Source: Mariannaea sp. PMI_226
Lineage: Eukaryota; Ascomycota; Sordariomycetes; Hypocreales; Nectriaceae
DNA: 64,000 bases
Reading direction: 5' to 3'
Assembly (NCBI GenBank): GCA_024336345.1
Contig: JANFOG010000002.1
Span: 372,001 to 436,000 of the forward strand
The position numbers and the translations under genes were made by a program. Position 1 is the first letter of the stretch; each line of letters opens with the position of its first letter. Below the pieces are notes generated by a model. That model was not told where the DNA came from. It searched no databases and saw nothing but the letters and a program-made list of their open reading frames with translations. This document shows positions 23,201-34,717 of the stretch, piece by piece.

Positions 23201-24204
23201 TCCAAGGTTGCCAGTATCCTCCGTTCTGTTCCATAAGGGCCTTGAAACGACATCAAAAGACGTGCCACAGTGGCGTAGCCGATTCAAGAAGGAAAGACAT
23301 CAGAAATGTAGCCCGGTCGATGCTGAAACCATCCGAAAACTCTCAGGACAGCCAACCACCGATGTTGTTGCAGAAGTTGTGGTACTCTCAGCGTTACGAT
23401 TTGGTCTGTCAATATATGGTCGACAATACCCAGCGCTTCGCCGGCTCCTGCTGGCAGACCAATGTAGCCATAGATGATCGTATAGAACAAACGATAAATC
23501 TGTACGCCTCCTTTCTCCAAATTCCTTCAGCCTTGTTCCTCTCCAGGCCGCGAGGCCAAGCATTTGCCGCCCAACTCGGCTAACTGTTCATAGCATCTTG
23601 AACATCGCTCGTGTTGTGAAGGGCGTGAACTTCAAAATTGCCATCGAGTTAGGCTATAGGTTTGAGCGTGACATGTTCCACAAATCACCCACAAAGGTAA
23701 CGACTGGCCCTGACTTGTTTGCGTATCGACTTGATTTTGGGTTCTTGTAGCCATCTGCATGTGCGATTTTGATACTAACCATTATGGTAGGAGGTCTACG
23801 ACACAGACATGGAAAATAAAATTCTGGATTTCGAGAAACTACAAAGCAACGAATTAAACGACCTAACCGCCCAAAACACCTTCCAATCAGTAGATGAGCT
23901 GTTCATAACATACAGAGAATTCAGCACCTTTCCAGAAACCCGCCACAGTAAACGTCTTCGCTCTGACACATACGACCAGCCAATGAGCGTATCTCAGCAA
24001 CCGTCGCCCCCGCATCCTCAATCCTATTTTGATCTGACACTGCCTCCTCTGTCGCTGCCGCCTACTCGCATGCCGGACCAGACCACGGAACCACCCTGCC
24101 CTCCTGCCACTTCTTCAGCTTCCATTGGTGATGGTCTACGTCATAAAGAAGATATTTTTGCGGTCGTTGGCGATGAGCCTAAGAATCCTTATAAGAACAT
24201 TTAG
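20292..24204 (+). CDS. NACHT-domain STAND NTPase (fungal NLR-like) with C2H2 finger
   Basis: Nine exons: 20292-20594, 20648-20840, 20898-21914, 21968-22079, 22137-22391, 22442-22887, 22946-23501, 23594-23696 and 23791-24204. All are in phase and give 1132 residues. The N-terminal helical region carries CNGTPYLPWIWAPIK, a pattern of the helical domain that precedes NACHT in many fungal proteins. The P-loop HGRAGTGKS lies near 296, Walker B HIIIDGLDECDQ near 398, and the sensor-like KVLLSSRMSP near 450. The conserved EGMFLWARLVLDYL and FIHVSVRDHL follow. After this there are no ankyrin, WD or TPR repeats. Instead a Cys/His region (FTCRLPSCPNFSHGF, HEVIH, CGVQGCQ, HQKTCH) lies at about 828-880, then a unique tail. 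Fungal relatives sense non-self and trigger cell death. The ligand is unknown. Confidence 0.85.
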
Positions 24205-26008
24205 CCCAGATAGTTGTTAGTGCTTTACTGCCACATAGCTGTTTGAATGTGATCAGGTTTTCTTTGCTGACCCTTACAACGGTCATGCGAATAGGGTAAT
24301 TTGTCTCACTGTGAAGAATTGCGTTCATTTGCGAATCTCAAAGTCATATAGCAGTAGTCTAACAATCCTCGATTTTCGCGAAAAGAGAACAGGATCTTCA
24401 CTTCATACACTATTGGGAAAGATCTGTTCGAATTCAGAAGCATTAAACTGACCGCCCAACATCGTGCTTGAGCTTTTGAAGAGACGTTGTATTGCTTTCC
24501 GAGGAAGGTGGGAGATTGATGCCGCCAAAGAAGCAATTAATAAATAATATCTAAAAGCTTCTCTGGTCTAATGTCCAAGATTTCTATCTAATTGAATGGT
24601 CAAGGTACATAAGAGGTCTCTGCCTCAACGTAGCAGCAAGAAACGTTCGTCTTTTGTCGCGACAATTATGAGCTCGGTAAACCTACCCTAACATCTCCTA
24701 ACTACCTTGTTGTGGTCTGTTCGTCTAGCATGCGATATACGATGATATGCTGAATAATCCCTGACACAATAGCTAGCCGAGGTATGTGATGAAGAGGTAT
24801 TTCAAGATGCTCTCTCTTGCTCGATCTTTCATTTTGAGCCTAGGGGACAGACTGAAGGCTGTATTCGCTTTCCAGAGTACATGTTGATATCTGATGTTCC
24901 AGTTGAGCTAGCAAGTGGATCTTCAGCTCACTGATTTCCTTGAAGTAATATGGTTTGATGATATGGGCCAAAGACTAGACCAGCGACTTTGCGCTCATGC
25001 CGCAATGAATGAATGAGAGCCGAGGTTGGACATTTGTTTGCCATCTGGATCAGATAAACTGGCACACCCTTTCCGAAACTCCCTGACTTCGTAAGCTCGA
25101 ACCGTTAAGCAATCACACTATGATTGGGCGTTAAAACGTCAAATTGGCGGGCCAAAAACGAGAGCTGTTGTTTATTCCTGGTCCAGCTTAGTCACACCCA
25201 GTACATACGAGGCGAGAGATATTCGCCTTTTTGTCGCGAGACTTATACTATTACAAGTAGGGATATAATTGAACAGAATAAAGCAGAGAATAAATTGAGA
25301 GAGGAAGAGCAAATCGAACTGAACGTTGCTCCATTGGTGAAAATTTTGTTGAGTCTGCACTCAATGAACAGGAGTTTAGGTCATGATATCTGAGATGTTG
25401 GCCAATGCATGGCCAGTAATGGAGCCTCATGACAGCATCCCTCTTGATAAGATATTCTTGTACACTAAGTAGGTACTCTCTATTTACAGTAATATATTCA
25501 TAGTAATTTAGTCTAAAACTATCCGCCATGAAGCCCCTCACTCTCAACCACGACTATAGCGGCTTACATTCCGACGAGTAGTCACAAATCAATCTTGAGA
25601 AAGATGGCACTGCCCAACCTGCAATAAAGTGTTCCGATGTATCTAAAATCTAAATGTCCGGAATTACATTTGTAATAGCACGCAATTGTCCCATTATGCC
25701 GTAGTTGTTACGCTTTAAAATACTGTTCATTGGTTCTGCACCGTTGGAAAACCTGTTCCATTTGAACAATGTAGTGAACCATGTACTAACCGCAATGTCA
25801 AAAGAATACCAAGTGCCCAACCAGAGGTCGGCCTACTTAGCAGAACAAGACGGTTTCTTGTTCTCAGAACAGAACCGTCAGGATGTAATATAAGAAGGCC
25901 CAAATTTCCCAGAATCTTTCTTATCTTTTTGTCTTTTTCTTTCTTTCTTCTGACAGCCCAAAACTAAACACCAGAATCTAATAATCCCAGTCCTTGATCA
26001 CGACCAAC
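24205..26008. other. 1.8 kb intergenic region
   Basis: Only short frames below 100 codons. No family, RNA gene or repeat recognised. The last 150 bp include a T/C-rich leader typical of fungal promoters, upstream of the gene at 26009. Confidence 0.4.
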
Positions 26009-26809
26009 ATGTCTCAACTGCCCAGGGAGGACCGGCAAGCCACAACCAGTCGTGACGCCAATGCTGAGACGACAAGCGGATCAAACCACCAATCCAATAC
26101 CGAAACAAGAAATGGAGACCAGAATACTCCAGCTCACAACTTTGGGAATGAGGATGAAGACCCTCGTCTCGCATTGCTTGATGTGGTGCTGATGCAACAA
26201 CAGCATGCTGTCGGGCCCCACGCACACGATCAAGACATCAATCAAGATGAGGCCGACAATGAATTCTACGGAGATGATGAGGACTCCTGGTCTGAGCTTA
26301 AGTACACAGCCTATGGAGAGGATCTCGGCGAAGGTCTCGTGATTGAGAGGATGCTTTATCCCGCAATCAACTTTTGGAGCTTTGGATGTAACAACTACAG
26401 ATAGTTCTTCCAGTTTATTACCCATAGGGAAACTCAAGCCGCGTTCAGAGAACTCGATAGGGACTATCTGTCTCGAGAATCCAACGCGAACATTCATATT
26501 CAGCAACCTCACCGAGGAAGGATCCAAAATTTGGTAAAGCTTTGCGAGCTAGAGCCATTCACCTGGTGCTACAACAAGCCGAATCCCAACAAAGGGACAT
26601 GGACTGTGGATGCGCATTTCACTCGGTTTTCCATTCGACTTCAAGTGGTCCGCAGGCAACTCCTAAGAACCCATCCTGGTCCATTGGAAAATTGGATGCG
26701 CGCTGTATTTGTCGATTCTGACATCTACGTCGCTAATTTCTTGCAGAAAATGCAGGCAGCCCATGCAAGCTACATCCCCAATTCGGCAGATGTTGTTACA
26801 GCTGACTAG
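26009..26809 (+). CDS. Hypothetical protein with acidic, Gln/Asp-rich N-terminus
   Basis: Two exons, 26009-26338 and 26405-26809, flank a 66 bp intron (donor GTGATT, acceptor GATAG). The two open frames become one protein of 244 residues. The first half is polar, with Asp/Glu/Asn/Gln clusters (EDEDPR, GDDEDSWSEL), and is probably disordered. The second half is mixed and basic, with IHIQQPHRGRIQNLVKLCE and HFTRFSIRLQVVRRQLL, and reads like a folded domain, but I recognise no family. There is no signal peptide. The donor is not the strongest possible, so the junction is tentative. The gene lies between the NACHT gene and the CCCH-repeat gene. Confidence 0.5.
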
Positions 26810-27923
26810 AGTTATCAGACATGACAGCTATCGAGAAATCGAACATAAAAGTTTCGGAAGCTGGGCACCATCACGAAGTATTTAAATTTGGAAGTATCAT
26901 GGCGGGGGAAAAGGTGGTGTTCACCGAATCGGCATAAAAAATTTAGGATATTCCCCCAAACATCTCGAGACATAGCAAACATAGAGAGAGCTATTTGGCA
27001 GTCTGAATACAAATGAGTCAAATGTGTCTAAATTATTGATACAATTAAATTATTGACGCGTTCTATTACTTCACTTTCTCAGTTGATAAAATTATCTCCC
27101 GAGTGACCCTCAAGTAATCCTTGACTGATCTTTCGTCAGTCAGAAATGTTCAAGGACCATACATGATTGACATAGACCTTCATTTCAGAGATTAAGAGGT
27201 CATAAACATGTTTTAATAAATCATATGAGGATATCCATGCTATGACGTACCCGATTACTTGGAACAAAACACCTCCGAGGAAGCAAAAGACGTGCAATAA
27301 ACAAGAAAGTATAGCGCGCCGACTAAATCGTCTGATAGGGACAGCAAAGGTCATTCCCATTGAAGGAGAATAGATAATTTTTCACATATAATTAAAGAAT
27401 ATTAACCCCATGGAAATAAAAGACGTTAAAATTCCTGGCAGCCTTGTCCTTCCTCCCAAGCCATCGTATGCATCTCTATGCCACCGCAAAGCAGACAGAG
27501 GACCTCTGACGCAGAAAATTCAGCAATTGGGGGCAGAGCACATAATAGTCCTCTTGTATGGTCCCATTTCTCAGATGAATGGTGATTGTGTTTTCACTTG
27601 GGCAGCACTCTCTCAAACACCAGTTTGCTATTGAGTTCAATTTCTTTACACGATATCAATAGTATCCTCCCATGATTAGCTTCGACAAGTAGATGAAGGT
27701 CCCTGATTTCCCCTCACCTTATAATTCCAGAATGCTAAAATGAATGCAAAGAAGGAAATAAAATCATCTCGTAATGCTGTCAAGCTCCATTCTTGTACGA
27801 GAGTATTTGCAAAGCCAACCTGTCTGCGAGATCAAATACCCAAAATAAATTACAGAATTACAACTTGGACTTCCCAAAACACACCTAACCCCAAGCTTCC
27901 AGTTTTGTGGTAACCCCTTAAAC
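26810..27923. other. 1.1 kb intergenic region
   Basis: AT-rich, with short frames only. The longest are a hydrophobic minus-strand frame at 27136-27360 and a plus-strand frame at 27410-27634, neither convincing. It holds the 3' ends of both flanking genes. Confidence 0.35.
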
Positions 27924-29641
27924 TCAACCACGGTAGTGCATCCGTGGATAACCACCGTTCCAGTCATGAGGCATCACGTACCCAATATCTGGGTTTCCCC
28001 TTGCCTGTGGTTGATATCCTTGTCGACCAACCTGCGGGAGCGGGGGAGGTGTTGGCGCGCGAGGCATCTGTTCAGCTCGGATGCGTTCCAGTTCATCAAG
28101 CAGGTCATTCTGCATAATTTGGATTTCCATCAGCTGTTCTTGCAAGTTTAGCTCATGCGCGACGCCACCTGCGGCCTGCGGTAGCGGGGGAGGTGTTGGC
28201 GCGCGAGGCATCTGTTCAGCTCGGATGCGCTCCTGTTCATCAAGCATGTCATTATGCATCATTTCGAATTCCATCAGCTGTTCTCGCAAATTTCGCTCAT
28301 GCGCGACGTCACCTGCGGCCTCGCCTGCGACAAAGCCTTCCTCCCTTGCTGCATCAAACAGATGAGCAGCACACAAAGCCCTGGCTAGATCTGCCCTGAC
28401 AGCTCCACACCCGTTTCTGGTGCAGGCTCTAGGAGCACAGTATCCATTGTCTCCCTTGGCAGGTAACTGGCAGTTGTTGTCTCGGCACCTGTGGACAAAG
28501 CAGTATGCCCTGTCTGGAGTAGTCTCGCCATTACAGCCCGGCATGTCGCAGCCGTGATGCCGGCAGAGCAGACTGCCATCCGCAACTTGTCCGAAGCAGT
28601 TGGCGACCCTGCATGTGTGGAAGGGGCAGCACCGAGACTGTGGGTTACCTGTGTTTTCGACTCTCATTATGCAATCTCCTTTGCTGCAAGTGTCTGGCCA
28701 TGAAAGTCAGCAAGGGTTACGGCCTCCCTTCTTGCTGAAGTCTACTTACGAAGTCGGCACCATTGGCTTGCATTGTCCCGGGCTTGATCTCGGAATTGCA
28801 AGCATCCATCAACCGCACAGCTGTGCTGGTCGCAAAAAGCCGTACCGTTGGGCAGGATACGATTGCACTGCTCCCACGGAGGAGCACACACGTGGTGCTG
28901 ATCACAACATACCGCAGGGTGCCCGTCAGGCCTCACAACACAGTGACGGCCACAGCCAGGACTTCCACAGATCTGGTGGGCTACGCAACGGCCATTATCA
29001 AGTCCGACAGGAGATCCCGCCGCACACACACGGCATTTATGTCCCCGGCAGAAGCGGCTTCCTAGTTCCCGCTCCCAGACGCAACCATCTCGGTCACAGA
29101 GCATTCGTCCCGAATGAGCACGACAGTAGTGCGATTGAGCTTGCCTTCCGAGGGAGCAGCCACGGTTACCGTTTTCATTTGTGAACTGGCAAGAGTCTGA
29201 GAACGAGATCGTGAGAACACAAATTAGCACTCTTGTATAACTTGAAAGTCTGCCTCATAAGTCGAGAACTTACGTTGTGGGCAGAACCACTCTCGGAACC
29301 TCTCTCCCCTTAGGGCTTCGCAGTCAGGTTCATCACAATGCTGGTCTGTTTTTTTTTAATAAGAAGTCATCTGCATTATGCAAACTGAGGGGCGAGTGTA
29401 GATTCAAAACTCACGTCGCCTGCAATAGTATTCTCGCGACCTTTTACTCTGATCGCACCTTGCCGGGCCCCAAAGACCACACGTATCTTTCGATTAGGTT
29501 AGTTTGACGTTGGTTAACAGGTACCTGAGATGTTTACTGACGTCGCTCACACCAAAGTGAGGTGCGCTCGCCTTGGCGGTGAGCTTCATTGTTACAGTCT
29601 TGCTTCAAACATCGTCTTGCTACTCTCCTTCGATTTATCAT
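27924..29641 (-). CDS. Tandem CCCH-repeat protein, unknown function
   Basis: Five exons, 29641-29542, 29486-29415, 29345-29274, 29196-28750 and 28693-27924, are joined in phase to give about 486 residues. The first 355 or so residues are about 14 units of a Cys/His motif with consensus C-x4-C-x(10-14)-C-x2-H. Examples are CDRDGC...CRGH, CRVANC...CRHH and CDMPGC...CFVH; one unit has Arg for His (CAPR). The spacing suggests serial zinc binding but matches no finger I know. All four introns split the final His codon of a unit at phase 1, and the two 72 bp exons each encode one unit. After the units come two copies of a 48-residue repeat, helix then Pro-rich linker PRAPTPPPLPQ. There is no signal peptide or membrane segment. 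The 5' start (MINRRRVARR) is uncertain; more units may lie upstream. Confidence 0.7.
28030..28317 (-). repeat. 144 bp in-frame tandem duplication
   Basis: Two adjacent copies, period 144 bp (48 codons), lie inside the CCCH-repeat gene. Each encodes a predicted amphipathic helix (EQLME, ND-LDE, ERIRAEQM) followed by PRAPTPPPLPQ. The linker half is nearly identical at the DNA level, and the helix half has diverged more. Confidence 0.85.
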
Positions 29642-32600
29642 ATTATTTTGATAAGGAATTCCGAGTAAGAATTGGGCAAGTAACGTCATGCAGCTTTCGT
29701 CGCGATATTCACGTCTCATGCCTGCTCCGTACCGTCTGACTCGCTGGACAATACCACCAAGAAATAACTTTCCAAAACACAGGATGAATTGGGACGCAAG
29801 GTTTATTACACCCAGTACATGAGTGGAGTGGATGAAAGTAGTGCAGGCTCTGTCCCTCTTATACATATTGTGAGAGGATGATTGTGTGAAGTGCGGATGG
29901 TGAATCACTGCTGGATATCCTCTGAATCCACGTTACTCTAGCCTCTGCCTGACATGGCAAATCCATCCAACACCCCCGTGACGTGTATTAGGCTCTATTC
30001 GTACCATCGATAGCGTGGTTGGTGATACTCCCTCGCGCTTTCTCTCCGTGATAGTGAAACGGTCAAGTTCACACGAGATGTCACCTATACGAGACTGGCC
30101 ACAGTTAGGATTCTGCATGAGGCTGACCCATGTTGTTCTTTGACGGCTCGGGTGAGAGGATTCCTCACCAATGCGCTCGTAGTGAGTTTTTGACAAGTGT
30201 GTGGGCATGGAGTTGGATCTTGTAGACGAAACTCTGAACTTGATTGGGTTCGCCAGCAAATAGCATAGGAACGTAAGTGTATCATGACCCCTCTCTACAC
30301 AATCAGGCGGTTAGTAGCGTAGTTTCTTGTATGGACTAAAAATGATCTTTAAAATCTATGGTGCATGGAAGCTTGAAGGAATGTGAAAGCTAGATTATTA
30401 AATGAGTTGCAAAGTCGAATGACTTCGACATGGTGGAGAGGGTAGAGTTGGAAAACAAATGCAAGTATCCCAGGTAAGATAAGGGATGGTTTCTTCAATT
30501 CACAGAGGCGAACCTCAGATTATTAATCCTAGCTTTTGAAACTGTCATATGATCAGCTGAAGAAAAGGGGAACGCCGGTTTGTGTCTAGGGTCCGCCAGG
30601 AATCATGATGATTGATAGCCTAACCCGTTATCTGACAGGTACTTCAAGCTAAGAGATTATAAAAAGAAGTATTCTTTCGACCGGCAAGAGGTTGAAAAGA
30701 GAAATAGAATGTCATACTCTTGTGAAGAAGGTCATACAAGAAAGCTATAATAAGTCAATGTGTTGCGCAGAGGCTCTCCTGGCCCCATCCTTACCTGAGA
30801 CCACAAATTGCAGCCAACATGAAGCTAGTAAGCAAATTTGATCTGTAGTGCACGAAGAACTAGCGTAATGGTATTAAGAAGGCAAACGGCATGATCCCTC
30901 CTGTGGATAGAGCTTGTTTCGCATTGCCTCGCCCTGCATGTTTGTGGTTTGCCAAAGGTCACACATAAACACCCCTCTTTGATCATTTCCTGCAGCCCTG
31001 AAATTCCAAGCCCTCATCACATCTTTAATCGAACCCCCTTATCGTAACAACCCGATTCTATACCGGGCAGCGACACATGTCTTGCGTCAGTCCCTTCCAA
31101 CCGCCACTGTCAAAAACAACAACGCAGCGCCTTGACATGCGTACCAAGCAGAAACAGCGGAAAAGGTATGGCTATAGCCATTGTGAAGGTCTCTGAGAGC
31201 TTTCACATGACCTGTGGACTGACCTGTACGTCTTCTTGTCCTCAGATGAAACATCCAGGTCCTTTGCTCACCATGAAGTAGACCCCTCGAAGATCGAAGT
31301 CCTGGCCCTACACGAGCACGATTCACCAGTCGATTTTCTCATACACATGTCCTCTTATCCAAAATCAGGAGAGGGCAAAATCCCGTTGCCCCTTTAATAT
31401 CCTGATTGCCACTACATGCAGAAGTTCCTGGCGTCGAGGTCATACGAAAAATACCAAGACCTACTTGCAGAGAGGAGCAGCCAGAGTCGGTTCTCAGGAG
31501 AATGCATCTGATAACGTCTTCTCCAGCACTCTTCGATATCGTCACGATCTAACAGAATTGTCAATGGAATCTTGTCCAAATCCAGCCTGTTGAGGTCAAG
31601 CTAGAGAATTCTGACCAAAACAGCCTCGATGACTCAAACACCGACAAGATTTCCGAGTTTCTTGTTACTAATTTGATTCTTCTTGAGGTGTATACCACGG
31701 CACTGGATTTTATTGTCGCAGTGATTGTTTGAAGTGATTTCGACATCATGGGCTCGACAGACAGCGTCTTGAAGCAACCTGTGAGGGAAGATACCGCTAC
31801 TATAGCTCCAATAATAAGTTACATCTGCATGTAAGGTTATAGCAATACTGGTAATTATAGCTAATGCTTTTAAAATGAATCATACTTTGTATCTGAATCT
31901 GCTCAACCTGGCCTTACCATGCTATTCTCTAGCTTTGGCTCTATCACTAAATAGTCAACCACATGTTGTGTAATTTGTCAACTCAGAGGTTGTTGGTCTA
32001 AAAATGATGGGAGATTCTTTCTTCGGTATTGATGGCTGTATTTCCAATACACAAGGAAACACGAATATAATGATAACTGAAGTAATATCAACAGGCTATA
32101 TGACTCATTAGAATGTATCACACAGGTTTCATTTCACAAGTTTTCCTTCTGCTAATAGCAACAGTTTGGAAATAATCACAAGGCTGCGGTAGAACCAATG
32201 GTCTGTAGAAGATATGGGAATTGAAGCTTATAAATGCTGCTAGTCACGAAGAAACACAAGATGCAACCCCAAAATATTTCAGCATCAACAAGTTCCACAA
32301 TGTTATATCCAAACTTAAGGCAGGTATGCTTCACTTCACTTATTGATCTGACCGTCTTGAGATAGTTTAGACATCTCCCAAGGTAGATAGATGTGACAAG
32401 ATGATTTCTGATATCAATTAGAAAACCTGCTCATCAAATAATTATCATTTCAACTAACAGGCGGTAACGTTAGTTAAAGAATCAAGAAGTGGTAGTCGGG
32501 CTTGAATAGTCCAGGGGTGTAGCCAACTCGCCATTCACTTCAAGGGAACCCATGTCTGTATTCGTGGCTGACTTGTAACACATGTCTTGGTAAATCTCCA

Positions 32601-34717
32601 GTTTCACAGGGTCACGCTTTAAAACAAACTGGAGCATATGGAAACGGTTGGACCCTCTTGTTGTTTAGTGTCCTCCCAGGTCGACTTGTTACACTTAGCT
32701 TTGCCATCACCAACAGCTATTCACCCACGCGTAATCATAATGGTGCCTTGCCAAAGAATTCGCGTTTGACTGAAGACTATGCCTGGACCATCGATTCGTT
32801 ACGGTTATGGCATACGAGAATGGTGCACAAGCAAACACGACTTGTCCAAGTTTGCGAGACAACAACACAATTCCGAAGACTCATCGACATGCCGCAAATA
32901 TATATGGTTGTATTTACGGTCATTCCGCTCTGTAACAATGATATGAATCCCTCGGCTCTACTACGATAGAGGCAAGTGTAGAGATCCGCCAACTCGTGTA
33001 CGTTAATATTCCAACTCTGTATGATTTTTTATGACATTGCAACACTCTGATGCATGTTGAAAGGCAGACAACAGGACATGGTTGGTGACTTACGAACGGA
33101 AGAGAGCTGTCACCAATCCTCTGTCCAATCAGAACCCCTGCTCTCACCGAAATTGACATTCACGCGAGTTTGGAATCCCGACCACGAGTCTGCTTGGAAG
33201 TTGAATGGAAAGAAGAAAGGCCGCAACGCTGCGAAGGATGGGGAAGTGAACCAAAAATCGAATTGCCGGAATAGGTCCAGAGTGAATTATGAATTTTTCT
33301 GACTAAGTTTATTCGCCTCCCTATGACCATAGGTCAGCTTCGAAACCTTTCAAGCCTGTAGAACGTTGTGACCAAAGGCAAACAGTCGTCGATGACTCTC
33401 TCGCCCAGTGAATCATGCATATTAGGAATTTTCAACTCATGTGATGGTCCATCTGGATCACGTCAACGTCCGAGTTGTCTTCGATGGAGCTGATTCACTC
33501 TCCTCGCTTTCGGATCGGTAGCTTCGGGATACACAGGGCGGCATGGGGTCAGTCTCTTGCGTCAGTTGGTAAATATGGATGCGAGAAACGAAGGAGTCGG
33601 AGTTTCTGGTGTCTGGGTCAATACGTGGTCTTCAAAATCCCAAAATTGCCAGCTCTGCAACGATAACCTTACCTCTATCGGCGAGGAGTGCACATATCAG
33701 GTCCAGGTGGTCAGCGTAGAAGCCGAGTGTGTTCAGAGGCCACAGCAGCAAAAGGGTTTGTGTTCTTGTTATAGTGAAACGCGACAGCAACCAGATGAGT
33801 CAAGCCCAGCTCCGGGCTAAGGGCTAACCGAGTGTCCCAAGAGGTTTGCCTCGTCCGCTCAGATTTTGATTGAGGCAGACCTGTTGAGAGAATGTGAAGA
33901 ATGAGATGCAGAACACCTGAATAGGCTGGTTGATGCCAATACAGCTCTCATATTTGTTGCTTGTTTATGTGGGGGAGCCTCCAGCCATTTGACGTTGGGC
34001 GTCGTCTAGAAGGCAAGTGGAAAGCTCGCCAAAGATTGAAACAAACCGGCTGAGAGCACCTTTATAAAGCATCTTTCTTTACACTTTGTCTGTGTACCAT
34101 GTCGTGGTTCGCCCCGTAAGTGATGATTCGTTCTGGTTGGACACGCATTTGCAGGTAATACGGTATGCCACTGCTAGTTTGCTTAGGTTGGAGAGTAGGA
34201 CAAAAGAGCAAAAGAAGCCAGGATAAGGGTGATTTCCAGGTACTAAGAAATAGTAACTCGGCTATTTTATCTATGTCGGGAACGAAGACGTGTTTGGACA
34301 TTTTGAACGAAGTCCTTGTTATGGTTTGTTTGGCTCATCCAAGAAGCCTAGACCGACTCCTTAGCTAGTGAGGTTGGTGTCCCCTGTTACTAGGACACTC
34401 AACAAACAAAACCCGATGCCCGATCTCGGGGCGGACAGAACGGCATCACAATGTCTAGGTTCCAGATTGTTAGAATTTTACTGAGATCTCTTCCCGTCTA
34501 CCTGGCACGTTTGGACTGAGAATGCTGTTCAGCGCTTTTGCTCTTCTCATCAGAGGAATAGGTATCATAGGGTGTAATGGCAAATTCATTTCGCATTCAT
34601 AAAATAAATATGTGCAGGAAGATGTTCGTACGCTACCGAACCTTTCTCCCCCTTTCTCCTCTTTCTATATGTACCATCTCAGTGTTTTGGACTTCTCTAC
34701 TACATTACTCTTCCGCG
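29642..34717. other. 5 kb gene-poor region
   Basis: Many short frames on both strands, none above about 124 codons and none with a recognisable domain. Upstream exons of the CCCH-repeat gene could lie in the first few hundred bases. A relic is listed separately at 31221-31511. I see no transposase, reverse transcriptase, RNA gene or long repeat. Confidence 0.35.
31221..31511 (+). pseudogene. Possible relic exon with in-frame stops
   Basis: One frame reads protein-like for 58 codons (SRSFAHHEVDPSKIEVLALH, SSYPKSGEGKIPLPL). It is interrupted by TAA at 31395-31397 and continues for 37 codons (CHYMQKFLASRSYEKYQDLL) to TGA at 31509. Continuity across the stop suggests a decayed gene. There is no start or family, so chance remains possible. 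Confidence 0.3.

Noticed and set aside
23540..23600. Apparent frameshift in the NACHT gene between AAQLG and SILNIAR
   Set aside because: An intron from 23502 to 23593 with a perfect CTAAC branch restores the frame, so no frameshift is needed.
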